6,798 nucleotides of DNA from an uncultured Cellvibrio sp. (GCA_937958105.1 CALFXJ010000014.1:1-6798), one strand, 5' to 3'. Positions 1-6,570 are shown, numbered from the stretch's first letter. Translations and numbers: made by a program. Notes: generated from the sequence alone by a model not told the origin.

Positions 1-30
1 ATTAGGGGCGTAAGCACCGCAACCCGACAT
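1..30 (+). repeat. Partial, diverged REP-type stem-loop repeat at window edge
   Basis: This is the right-hand part of a repeat whose better-preserved copy lies at 45-83. It keeps the inner stem start and the GTAA loop (positions 10-13), but its 3' arm has several substitutions (CGCAACCCGACAT instead of CGTAATCCGACAT). The 5' GTAG and first bases of the stem lie outside the window. The two copies are spaced 53 bp apart, so they form a short tandem. Confidence 0.75.
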
Positions 31-44
31 TTGCCTGAGTTTGT

Positions 45-83
45 GTAGGTCGGATTAGGGGCGTAAGCCCCGTAATCCGACAT
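45..83 (+). repeat. REP element with 5' GTAG and long hairpin
   Basis: The element begins with GTAG (45-48) and folds into a hairpin. GTCGGATTA (49-57) pairs with TAATCCGAC (73-81), and an inner helix GGGGC (58-62) pairs with GCCCC (67-71) around a GTAA loop. One unpaired G (72) sits on the 3' side. The 5' GTAG plus a bulged stem-loop is the layout of REP elements associated with RAYT (REP-associated tyrosine) transposases. No RAYT gene is visible here. It lies about 100 bp beyond the stop of the SDR-like gene and might protect the 3' end of that mRNA, but no U-tract follows it, so it is not an intrinsic terminator. Confidence 0.85.
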
Positions 84-186
84 CCTCCGGAGCCGCAAAG
101 CACTTCTGCTAATCAAGCTACCCCCCTCCCCCACGCCAGCAACCACAATCACCACCGACATCCCCCTCCCTTCAACACACTTCGCA

Positions 187-1059
187 TCAAGCGTCGATGT
201 GGGTGTGCATCCATTGTTTGATCATGGGAAGCAGGCTTGATCGCCAGGTGCGTGATTGTATGCCGAAATAATCCCGTACCCGCCACGCGCTCAGTACCGC
301 GCTGACCGGTTCATCCGCTGGCAACTGATCCACGATATTCAGCTCCGCACTTTCCGGCAGCACCTGTTGCTGCTGCAATACCTGTAATACCTGCTCAGCA
401 AACTCGGCTTCGCTGCAGGCGTCGCTGGTGCAGTAATGCATCACGCCCCAGTTTTCCGCACCGCAGGTAATCTGCTTGGCCATGGCTACCGCCACCCGTG
501 CCGCATCGGACAGTGCGGTAGGTGCACCGCGCAGCCGGCTGCTGACAGTGGCATGCTGCTTATCAACCAGCTCCCGCAGCAGGCGGCTCAGATGATTTTC
601 TCCATAGCTGCCGACCACCCAGCTCAAGCGGAGCGAAATCCATTTGGTCAGCTGCTGCTCAATACTCTTTTCAGCGGCCAGGAAAGCCCGTCCTGCATCG
701 CTGTTAGGCTCAGGCGTATCCTTTTCGGTATGGATACTCTTATTGTCACCGCCAAAGACTTTGTAACTGGAGAGATGGATCAGGGGGATATTGTGTGGGG
801 CGCAGGCCGCTGCAATCTGTTGCGCAGCCAATGTCAGCTGACCCAGCTGAGCAGGGTTGGGGATGTCTTCCCAGCCGACACAGTTGATCACAACATCCGG
901 GCGCAGGAGACGTACGTATTGTGTAACCGATGTCGACTTGTTCCAATCCACTTCACCGGGCTTGGGTACAAACAGATTAAATGCCTCACGCTCCAGTTCG
1001 TGCTCAATGGCACTGCCAATCGCGTTACTGGCATCGGTTAACAATAGCTTTAATGACAT
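187..1059 (-). CDS. RmlD-like extended-SDR protein, probably non-catalytic
   Basis: The 290-residue protein resembles the dTDP-4-dehydrorhamnose reductase (RmlD) / sugar-nucleotide-binding branch of extended short-chain dehydrogenases. Recognisable blocks are the Rossmann start LKLLLTDASNAIG (3-15), RPDVVINC (53-60), the strand ending HLSSYKVF (95-102), SLRLSWVVG (142-150), GAPTALSDAARV (178-189) and GVMHY (205-209). Aligned without gaps to RmlD, key positions are changed. The Gly-rich loop GxxGxxG reads D9, N12, G15; the STD motif reads S97-S98-Y99; and the YxxxK pair is A122 and F126. The Ser98-to-122 distance of 24 residues equals RmlD Thr104-to-Tyr128, so the loss is not an alignment slip. 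A structural, regulatory or ligand-binding role is therefore more likely than a reductase, but its substrate or partner is unknown. Met1 is preceded by AAGAGG (1069-1064). It follows the greA terminator, so it is probably a separate unit, although I found no convincing promoter in 1060-1247. Confidence 0.85.
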   Translation of the reverse strand: MSLKLLLTDASNAIGSAIEHELEREAFNLFVPKPGEVDWNKSTSVTQYVRLLRPDVVINCVGWEDIPNPAQLGQLTLAAQQIAAACAPHNIPLIHLSSYKVFGGDNKSIHTEKDTPEPNSDAGRAFLAAEKSIEQQLTKWISLRLSWVVGSYGENHLSRLLRELVDKQHATVSSRLRGAPTALSDAARVAVAMAKQITCGAENWGVMHYCTSDACSEAEFAEQVLQVLQQQQVLPESAELNIVDQLPADEPVSAVLSAWRVRDYFGIQSRTWRSSLLPMIKQWMHTHIDA

Positions 1060-1247
1060 AACACCTCTTCACGTCCGGATCAGAAACCACCTGTTTTACC
1101 CCCTGCATCACGCTGACAGTAAGTGTTTGCGACAGTGCCGCACGGCTTCATGTAAAACAATAGCTTGTCGACAGAATGTCATCCATATTAGCAGCTTCAA
1201 CGGCAACAGATGTACTGGCTGTAGCGAATAGACTTGTGCGACAGCGC

Positions 1248-1285
1248 AAAAATAAAAAGGCCGATTGGACATCCAATCGGCCTTT
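1248..1285 (-). terminator. Intrinsic terminator of the carA-carB-greA operon
   Basis: A perfect 13-bp stem is formed by AAAGGCCGATTGG (1256-1268) and CCAATCGGCCTTT (1273-1285) around a 4-nt loop. Read on the minus strand it is followed by a T-rich run (TTTTTATTTTT, 1258-1248). It starts 22 nt beyond the greA stop. The plus-strand side has no comparable T-run after 1285, so it works in the greA direction only. Confidence 0.95.
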
Positions 1286-1307
1286 CACCAGACAGTCTAC
1301 TCAGTAA

Positions 1308-1787
1308 TCAGATGTGCTGTACCGAGTCAATCTCATATTCGACTTCACCGCCGGGGGCACGCACAACGACCACGTCACCCTCTTCTTTACCCACAAGCGC
1401 GCGGGCAATGGGTGAGTTCACCGAAATCTTGTTGGCTTTAACATCTGCCTCATCGTCGCCTACGATCTGATAGGTCATGGCCTGATCATTTTCGAGGTTG
1501 ATGATGGTAACAGTGGTGCCGAAGATCACCTTCCCTGTGTGCGGGATAGCGGTGACGTCGATGATCTGCGCATTGCTCAGCTTGGATTCGATCTCCTGAA
1601 TCCGCCCCTCGCAGAAACTTTGCTGCTCACGGGCCGCTGAATACTCGGCATTCTCTTTCAGGTCACCGTGTTCGCGCGCTTCGGCAATCGCCTGCACGAT
1701 ACGCGGGCGCTGAACTTTCTTAAGATCTTCCAATTCAAGGCGCAGCTTTTCAGCGCCCTGAACGGTCATCGGGAATTTAGTACTCAT
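1308..1787 (-). CDS. greA: Transcription elongation factor GreA
   Basis: GreA binds in the secondary channel of RNA polymerase and stimulates cleavage of the 3' end of backtracked transcripts, restarting stalled complexes. The 159-residue product (E. coli GreA has 158) aligns throughout with the enterobacterial protein. It has an N-terminal antiparallel coiled coil (about residues 9-76) with the tip EHGDLKENAEY (39-49), including the acidic pair D42 and E45 equivalent to E. coli D41 and E44. A C-terminal FKBP-like domain follows (about 80-159) with VGDDEAD, ISVNSPIARALVGK and APGGEVEYEI. The chosen start is ATG 1787-1785 because homology begins there; an upstream in-frame start would add 24 unrelated residues lying inside carB. 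This ATG overlaps the carB stop as ATGA, and its Shine-Dalgarno AAGAGGA lies in the last carB codons, so translational coupling is likely. It is the last gene of the operon, 22 nt before a strong terminator. Confidence 0.98.
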   Translation of the reverse strand: MSTKFPMTVQGAEKLRLELEDLKKVQRPRIVQAIAEAREHGDLKENAEYSAAREQQSFCEGRIQEIESKLSNAQIIDVTAIPHTGKVIFGTTVTIINLENDQAMTYQIVGDDEADVKANKISVNSPIARALVGKEEGDVVVVRAPGGEVEYEIDSVQHI

Positions 1788-4700
1788 GCACCTATCCTCT
1801 TGTGCAAATCCTGTAAACGACGAACTTGAATCTGGGACTCGCCCTTCAGCGCCATACACACCGCCTCACCAGCGGCGAGGGTGGTGGTGTAATACACACG
1901 ATGATTTTCAGCATTGCGACGAATGGATGAAGAGTCCCGGGTAGCCTGGCGGCCTTCAACGGTGTTGATGATCATATCGATCTCATCGTTCTTGATCATA
2001 TCCACGATGTGGGGACGGCCTTCCTGAACCTTGTTCACGATCTGCACATCCAGGCCAGCATCTTTCAACACAGCAGCCGTGCCGCGTGTTGCCACTATCT
2101 TGAAGCCCAGTTGCGCCAGATCCTTACCGACCTGCACGATACCGACCTTGTCCATATCGCGCACGCTGATAAAGACGGTTCCGCCGGATGCTATACGGTT
2201 GTTCGCACCCAGCTGGGACTTGCCGTAGGCTTCGCCGAAGGTATCGCCGATACCCATGACCTCACCGGTAGATTTCATCTCCGGGCCGAGGATCGGGTCA
2301 ACCGCCGGGAATTTATTGAAGGGGAATACCGCTTCTTTCACGCTGTAATAATCAGGGATGATCTCTTTGGTGAAGCCCTGGTCTGCCAGCGAAACACCTG
2401 CCTGACAACGCGCCGCCACCTTCGCCAGTGACACACCAATGCACTTGGATACAAAGGGCACGGTACGTGACGCGCGCGGGTTAACTTCGATCACATAAAT
2501 CTTGCCGTCCTGATAAGCCAGCTGGGTATTCATCAGGCCGATAACGCCCAGTTCAATCGCCATCTTCTTGACGATCTCGCGCATCTCATCCTGCACCTCA
2601 GCCGGCAGCGAGTAAGGCGGCAGCGAACAGGCGGAGTCACCGGAGTGCACACCACACTGTTCGATGTGCTGCATGATTCCACCGATTACAACCTGTTTGC
2701 TGTCAGAGACAGAATCGATATCTACTTCGATTGCAGCGTTGAGGAAGTGGTCAAGCAGCACCGGCGCATCTTCAGAAACCTGTACCGCGGTACGCATGTA
2801 GGTACGCAGTTCGTCTTCTTTGTAGACGATCTCCATGGCGCGACCACCCAGTACGTAAGACGGACGAACCACCAGCGGATAGCCAACTTTATCAGCGGCC
2901 ACCAGCGCTTCTTCCAGCGAGCGCACGATCGCATTCGGCGGCTGACGCAGACCAAGCTTTTCAATCATCTGCTGGAAGCGCTCACGGTCTTCAGCCTTAT
3001 CGATGGCATCCGGGCTGGTACCGATGATAGGTACGCCTTCGGCCTCCAGTGCACGCGCCAGTTTCAGCGGCGTCTGGCCACCGAACTGTACGATCACACC
3101 GACAGGCTTTTCTTTGTGGACGATTTCGAGCACGTCTTCCAGCGTGACCGGTTCAAAGAACAGACGATCAGAGGTGTCGTAGTCGGTTGATACGGTTTCG
3201 GGGTTACAGTTGACCATGATGGTTTCATAACCATCTTCGCGCATGGCCAGCGCGGCATGCACACAGCAGTAGTCAAACTCGATGCCCTGACCGATACGGT
3301 TGGGTCCACCGCCAATAACAAGGATCTTTTTCTTGTCGCTGGGGTTGGCTTCACACTCCTCTTCATAAGTGGAGTACATATAAGCCGTGGAGGTAGAGAA
3401 CTCCGCAGCACAGGTATCGACACGCTTGTAGACCGGACGAACCTCAAGCTGCTGACGATGCTGGCGCACAGCTTTTTCCGTGCAGCCCAGCAACAGGGCG
3501 AGGCGCTTGTCCGAGAAGCCTTTGCGCTTCAGGCGGAACATGCTGCCAGCGTCCAGATCGGTAAGCGACTTGCCGCGCAGCGACTGCTCAATATCAATCA
3601 GCTCTTTGATCTGTACCAGGAACCAGGGATCAATAGCGGATGTTTTGAATACCTCATCCACGCTCATGCCCATACGGAAGGCGTCACCTACGTACCAGAT
3701 CCGCTCAGCGCCGGGGGTGGCCAGTTCACGGCGCACACGGGCTGCGCCCTCTTCGCTGGTGTAATCCACCTTGGATTCAAAACCGGCTGATCCCACTTCC
3801 AGACCACGTAAGGCTTTTTGCAGTGACTCCTGGAAGGTACGGCCGATAGCCATGACCTCGCCCACAGACTTCATCTGGGTAGTAAGACGGGCGTCCGCAT
3901 CACCGAATTTTTCAAAGGTAAAACGCGGGACCTTGGTGACGACATAGTCAATGGAGGGTTCGAAGGACGCCGGTGTAGCGCCACCGGTAATTTCGTTCTG
4001 CAGTTCGTCGAGGGTATAACCGACCGCCAGCTTGGCAGCGACCTTGGCGATGGGGAAACCAGTTGCCTTGGAAGCCAGGGCTGATGAGCGGGATACCCGC
4101 GGGTTCATCTCGATCACCACCATCCGGCCATCCACCGGGTTAACAGCAAACTGGACGTTGGAACCACCAGTCTCGACGCCGATTTCACGCAATACCGCGA
4201 TCGAAGCATTACGCATGATCTGGTATTCCTTATCGGTCAGGGTCTGGGCCGGCGCCACGGTGATGGAGTCACCGGTGTGGACGCCCATGGGGTCAAAGTT
4301 TTCGATGGAACAGACGATGATGCAGTTGTCGTTTTTGTCACGCACCACTTCCATCTCATACTCTTTCCAGCCGAGCAGAGATTCGTCAATCAACAGTTCA
4401 TTGGTGGGCGACAGGTCGAGACCGCGAGCGCAGATCTCTTCAAATTCTTCCCAGTTGTAGGCGATACCGCCACCGGAACCGCCCATGGTGAAAGACGGGC
4501 GAATGATGCAGGGGAAGCCAAATTCTTTGGGGACTTCTTTGGCTTCTTCCATGGAGTGAACAATCCGTGCGCGCGCGCATTCCAGACCGATACGCTTCAT
4601 CGCCTGATCAAAGAGGTGACGGTCTTCTGCCATGTTGATGGCTTCTTCTTTCGCACCGATCAGTTCGACATTGTATTTTTCCAGCACACCGTTCTTGGCC

Positions 4701-5005
4701 AGCGCCAGCGCGCAGTTCAGGGCAGTCTGTCCACCCATGGTTGGCAGGATAACGTCCGGGCGCTCTTTCTCGATGATCTTGGCAACGGTCTGCCATTCAA
4801 TCGGCTCGATGTAGGTGGCATCAGCCATGGCAGGGTCGGTCATGATGGTTGCCGGGTTGGAATTCACCAGGATGACGCGGTAGCCCTCTTCGCGCAGGGC
4901 TTTACAGGCTTGAGCGCCCGAATAGTCAAACTCACAGGCCTGGCCGATCACAATCGGGCCGGCGCCTAGAATCAGAACACTATTAATGTCGGTACGTTTT
5001 GGCAT
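1784..5005 (-). CDS. carB: Carbamoyl-phosphate synthase large subunit CarB
   Basis: CarB makes carbamoyl phosphate from bicarbonate, ammonia passed through a tunnel from CarA, and two ATP, feeding arginine and pyrimidine synthesis in the cytoplasm. The 1073 residues, the same length as E. coli CarB, show the standard order: carboxyphosphate half with ATP-grasp (about 1-400), oligomerisation domain (about 400-553), carbamate half with a second ATP-grasp (about 554-935), and the C-terminal MGS-like allosteric domain (about 936-1073). Visible key residues are R129, R169, Q285, E299 and N301 in site 1 and R714, Q828, E840 and N842 in site 2. Ornithine-site residues E782, D790, E891 and T1041 are all present. 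In the UMP/IMP pocket K953, T973, T976, K992 and N1014 are kept, but the position of E. coli T1017 is V1016. The start MPKRTDINS matches the E. coli start; GGAG (5014-5011) lies 5 nt upstream. It is separated from carA by 164 nt containing REPs and overlaps greA by 4 nt. Confidence 0.99.
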   Translation of the reverse strand: MPKRTDINSVLILGAGPIVIGQACEFDYSGAQACKALREEGYRVILVNSNPATIMTDPAMADATYIEPIEWQTVAKIIEKERPDVILPTMGGQTALNCALALAKNGVLEKYNVELIGAKEEAINMAEDRHLFDQAMKRIGLECARARIVHSMEEAKEVPKEFGFPCIIRPSFTMGGSGGGIAYNWEEFEEICARGLDLSPTNELLIDESLLGWKEYEMEVVRDKNDNCIIVCSIENFDPMGVHTGDSITVAPAQTLTDKEYQIMRNASIAVLREIGVETGGSNVQFAVNPVDGRMVVIEMNPRVSRSSALASKATGFPIAKVAAKLAVGYTLDELQNEITGGATPASFEPSIDYVVTKVPRFTFEKFGDADARLTTQMKSVGEVMAIGRTFQESLQKALRGLEVGSAGFESKVDYTSEEGAARVRRELATPGAERIWYVGDAFRMGMSVDEVFKTSAIDPWFLVQIKELIDIEQSLRGKSLTDLDAGSMFRLKRKGFSDKRLALLLGCTEKAVRQHRQQLEVRPVYKRVDTCAAEFSTSTAYMYSTYEEECEANPSDKKKILVIGGGPNRIGQGIEFDYCCVHAALAMREDGYETIMVNCNPETVSTDYDTSDRLFFEPVTLEDVLEIVHKEKPVGVIVQFGGQTPLKLARALEAEGVPIIGTSPDAIDKAEDRERFQQMIEKLGLRQPPNAIVRSLEEALVAADKVGYPLVVRPSYVLGGRAMEIVYKEDELRTYMRTAVQVSEDAPVLLDHFLNAAIEVDIDSVSDSKQVVIGGIMQHIEQCGVHSGDSACSLPPYSLPAEVQDEMREIVKKMAIELGVIGLMNTQLAYQDGKIYVIEVNPRASRTVPFVSKCIGVSLAKVAARCQAGVSLADQGFTKEIIPDYYSVKEAVFPFNKFPAVDPILGPEMKSTGEVMGIGDTFGEAYGKSQLGANNRIASGGTVFISVRDMDKVGIVQVGKDLAQLGFKIVATRGTAAVLKDAGLDVQIVNKVQEGRPHIVDMIKNDEIDMIINTVEGRQATRDSSSIRRNAENHRVYYTTTLAAGEAVCMALKGESQIQVRRLQDLHKRIGA
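1795..1801 (-). promoter_or_regulatory. greA Shine-Dalgarno embedded in the carB C-terminal codons
   Basis: On the minus strand AAGAGGA (1801-1795) lies 7 nt before the greA ATG (1787). The same bases encode carB residues Lys1069-Arg1070 and the first base of Ile1071, using the codons AAG AGG ATA. The site decides the greA start and places it within the region cleared by ribosomes finishing carB. Confidence 0.85.
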
Positions 5006-5037
5006 GTCTGCTCCAGTCTAGTATCGGTCCGGGGACC

Positions 5038-5071
5038 GTAGGTCGGATTAGCCGCAGGCGTAATCCGACAC
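5038..5071 (+). repeat. REP element, left arm of a perfect inverted pair in the carA-carB gap
   Basis: The element begins with GTAG (5038-5041) and folds as GTCGGATTA (5042-5050) with TAATCCGAC (5061-5069). An inner GCC/GGC helix surrounds a GCA loop, and an unpaired G (5060) occupies the same place as in the copy at 45-83. It is the exact reverse complement of 5094-5127. A smaller palindrome, CGGTCCGGGGACCG (5025-5038), abuts it on the carB side. Confidence 0.9.
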
Positions 5072-5093
5072 TGCAATAACAAATTCAGGTGTG

Positions 5094-5127
5094 GTGTCGG
5101 ATTACGCCTGCGGCTAATCCGACCTAC
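5094..5127 (-). repeat. REP element, right arm of the inverted pair
   Basis: This 34-bp element is identical to 5038-5071 in inverted orientation, with a 22-bp spacer between them (5072-5093). Its GTAG end is at 5127-5124 on the minus strand. Head-to-head or tail-to-tail pairs of this kind are the basic BIME-like arrangement of mobile REP elements. In the carA-carB mRNA the two arms can either fold separately or pair with each other into one 34-bp stem. Confidence 0.9.
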
Positions 5128-5140
5128 TCGCTCAGTGTCG

Positions 5141-5166
5141 CACGGGAGGGCGACGCGAGCCCCGTG
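5141..5166 (-). other. Stem-loop just downstream of the carA stop codon
   Basis: CACGGG (5141-5146) and CCCGTG (5161-5166) pair. An alternative fold shifts to GGGC (5148-5151) with GCCC (5159-5162) inside a CACG/CGTG base. It begins 3 nt beyond the carA stop on the minus strand and has no T-run, so it is not an intrinsic terminator. Together with the REP pair it makes the carA-carB junction strongly structured, which could affect mRNA processing or stability; this is inference. Confidence 0.5.
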
Positions 5167-5169
5167 GAC

Positions 5170-6330
5170 TCAGCTTTTACGCGCTTGCATCAGTTCGATG
5201 AAGTGATCGAACAGACCATCGGCATCATGGGGTCCGGGGCTGGCTTCGGGGTGCCCCTGGAAGCTGAATGCCGGTTTGTCGGTGCGATGGATGCCTTGCA
5301 GTGAGCCGTCAAACAGCGACTTGTGCGTCGCCTTCAGGTTGGCCGGCAGACTGCTTTCCTCTACGGCAAACCCGTGGTTCTGAGCTGTAATCATGACCCG
5401 GCCGCTTTCCAGATCCTGCACCGGGTGGTTACCACCGTGGTGACCGAACTTCATCTTGATCGTCTTGGCACCGGAGGCCAGCGCCAGCAGCTGATGGCCC
5501 AGGCAAATACCAAATACCGGGAGGTTGGTGTCGAGGATGGTCTTGATCGCTTCAATCGCGTAGGTACAGGGTGCCGGGTCCCCGGGACCATTGGCGAGAA
5601 AGACGCCGTCAGGATTCATGGCCAGAACGTCCTGCGCCGGTGTTTCAGCCGGGACGACAGTAATGTCACAGCCGCGGTCAGCCAGCATCCTCAGGATATT
5701 GCGCTTAACGCCGTAGTCATAAGCAACCACTTTGAATTTTTTATCGCCGGAAGGTTTTGCATGGCCCTTGCCCAACGCCCAGGTGCCTTCTTCCCAGCGA
5801 TAGCTTTGCTTAACGCTGACGACTTTCGCCAGGTCCATGCCTTTCAGGCCGGGGAACCCTTTGGCCGCCGCCAGGGCCTTGGCTTCATCCACATCGTCAC
5901 CGGCCATGATGCAGCCGTTCTGCGCGCCCTTATCACGGAGGATGCGGGTCAGGCGACGGGTATCGATATCGGCAATGCCGATAACATTCTTGGCGGTGAG
6001 GTATTCGGAGAGGCTTTGTTCACTGCGGAAGTTGCTGGCAAGCAGAGGCAGGTCGCGAATCACGAGGCCGGTGGCCCAGATGGTGTCACATTCAGCATCT
6101 TCAGAATTGACACCGGTGTTGCCGATATGGGGATAAGTCAGGGTGACGATTTGTTGCGCATAGGACGGGTCGGTCAGTATTTCCTGGTATCCGGTGATGG
6201 AGGTATTGAACACCACCTCACCAACAGACAGACCTTCAGCACCAATTGCAGTGCCACGAAAAACGCTGCCGTCTTCAAGAACCAGTAGCGCGGGCTTTCT
6301 AGAAGCCAAGTGGGATTCCCCGGTAATCAA
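5170..6330 (-). CDS. carA: Carbamoyl-phosphate synthase small (glutaminase) subunit CarA
   Basis: CarA hydrolyses glutamine and hands the ammonia to CarB. From the chosen start it has 386 residues (E. coli 382, P. aeruginosa about 378). The N-terminal CarA-specific domain contains GEVVFNTSITGYQEILTDPS and IADIDTRRLTRILRDKGAQN; the C-terminal class I glutamine amidotransferase domain starts near residue 198. The catalytic triad is C276 in GICLGHQ plus H360 and E362 in HPEASPGPHD, each 7 higher than E. coli C269, H353 and E355. No ATG or GTG lies in frame near the conserved N-terminus. TTG at 6330-6328 is chosen because GAGGAGG (6342-6336) precedes it by 5 nt. A second TTG at 6309-6307 would give 379 residues, nearer the usual start, but has only a weak GGGGA upstream. 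The open frame continues to 6522, but that stretch contains the promoter and terminator and does not resemble CarA. The gene heads the car operon. Confidence 0.97.
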   Translation of the reverse strand: MITGESHLASRKPALLVLEDGSVFRGTAIGAEGLSVGEVVFNTSITGYQEILTDPSYAQQIVTLTYPHIGNTGVNSEDAECDTIWATGLVIRDLPLLASNFRSEQSLSEYLTAKNVIGIADIDTRRLTRILRDKGAQNGCIMAGDDVDEAKALAAAKGFPGLKGMDLAKVVSVKQSYRWEEGTWALGKGHAKPSGDKKFKVVAYDYGVKRNILRMLADRGCDITVVPAETPAQDVLAMNPDGVFLANGPGDPAPCTYAIEAIKTILDTNLPVFGICLGHQLLALASGAKTIKMKFGHHGGNHPVQDLESGRVMITAQNHGFAVEESSLPANLKATHKSLFDGSLQGIHRTDKPAFSFQGHPEASPGPHDADGLFDHFIELMQARKS

Positions 6331-6335
6331 GTCAA

Positions 6336-6342
6336 CCTCCTC
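6336..6342 (-). promoter_or_regulatory. Strong Shine-Dalgarno that sets the carA TTG start
   Basis: GAGGAGG on the minus strand is followed after TTGAC (5 nt) by TTG (6330-6328). It is the best ribosome binding site upstream of carA and supports the non-ATG start. The sequence ACCT (6346-6343) can pair with AGGT (6338-6335) across a GAGG loop, weakly masking the site. Confidence 0.75.
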
Positions 6343-6430
6343 AGGTATGGTTGGCGGCGCACACTTTTCACACACCGGCTTTCTACAGGCCGAGAGAAGC
6401 AATCGCACTGCAAAAGGTGCGAAATCAGCG

Positions 6431-6459
6431 TGTATAGAAAGGGCAGAAGTGAGTGAAAA
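6431..6459 (-). promoter_or_regulatory. Candidate proximal carA promoter (P2)
   Basis: On the minus strand TTTTCA (6459-6454) and TATACA (6436-6431) are separated by 17 nt; each matches 4 of 6 positions of the sigma-70 consensus. Transcription would start near 6424, giving a leader of about 90 nt. It lies downstream of the intrinsic terminator at 6476-6514, so it would be unaffected by it. Confidence 0.45.
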
Positions 6460-6474
6460 GCTCGGTCGTGGTGT

Positions 6475-6514
6475 AAAAAAGCGAGATGAAACGCGCAGCT
6501 TCATCTCGCTTTTT
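6475..6514. terminator. Bidirectional intrinsic terminator in the carA leader region
   Basis: A perfect 15-bp stem, AAAAAGCGAGATGAA (6476-6490) with TTCATCTCGCTTTTT (6500-6514), encloses a 9-nt loop. T-runs follow the GC-rich part on both strands (T5 on the plus strand, T6 on the minus strand). It may end transcription from a gene beyond the right edge. Because a good promoter lies between it and that edge, it may also act as an attenuator for carA. No plus-strand gene in the window needs it. Confidence 0.85.
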
Positions 6515-6570
6515 ATACTCAATTCCGTGCGACCGTGGCGCGGCTAGGGCCAAATACAATCTGACCGCGA

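Noticed and set aside
1..83. Tandem repeats considered as the edge of a CRISPR array.
   Set aside because: The repeats are self-complementary along their whole length, carry the GTAG signature, differ between copies, and recur in other gaps without regular unique spacers.
1..161. A minus-strand open frame starting at ATG 161 behind a GGAGG-like run and reading to the window edge.
   Set aside because: Most of it translates through REP repeats and a G-rich tract, with no recognisable protein features; it is probably chance openness.
1129..1243. Two TGTCGC matches on the minus strand that recall the pseudomonad ArgR half-site.
   Set aside because: The downstream AA and a properly spaced second half-site are missing, and the matches sit after the operon terminator rather than at the carA promoters.
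1788..1859. A 24-residue N-terminal extension of GreA.
   Set aside because: It lies within carB coding sequence in another frame, and GreA homology begins at the ATG at 1787, which has its own Shine-Dalgarno.
5323..6288. A 321-codon open frame on the plus strand opposite carA.
   Set aside because: It is antisense to a highly conserved gene, shows no recognisable domain, and similar shadow frames lie opposite carB; it follows from codon bias on the coding strand.
6331..6522. A 64-residue N-terminal extension of CarA from an upstream TTG.
   Set aside because: The frame runs through the intrinsic terminator and a candidate promoter, has no ribosome binding site at its start, and does not resemble any CarA N-terminus.
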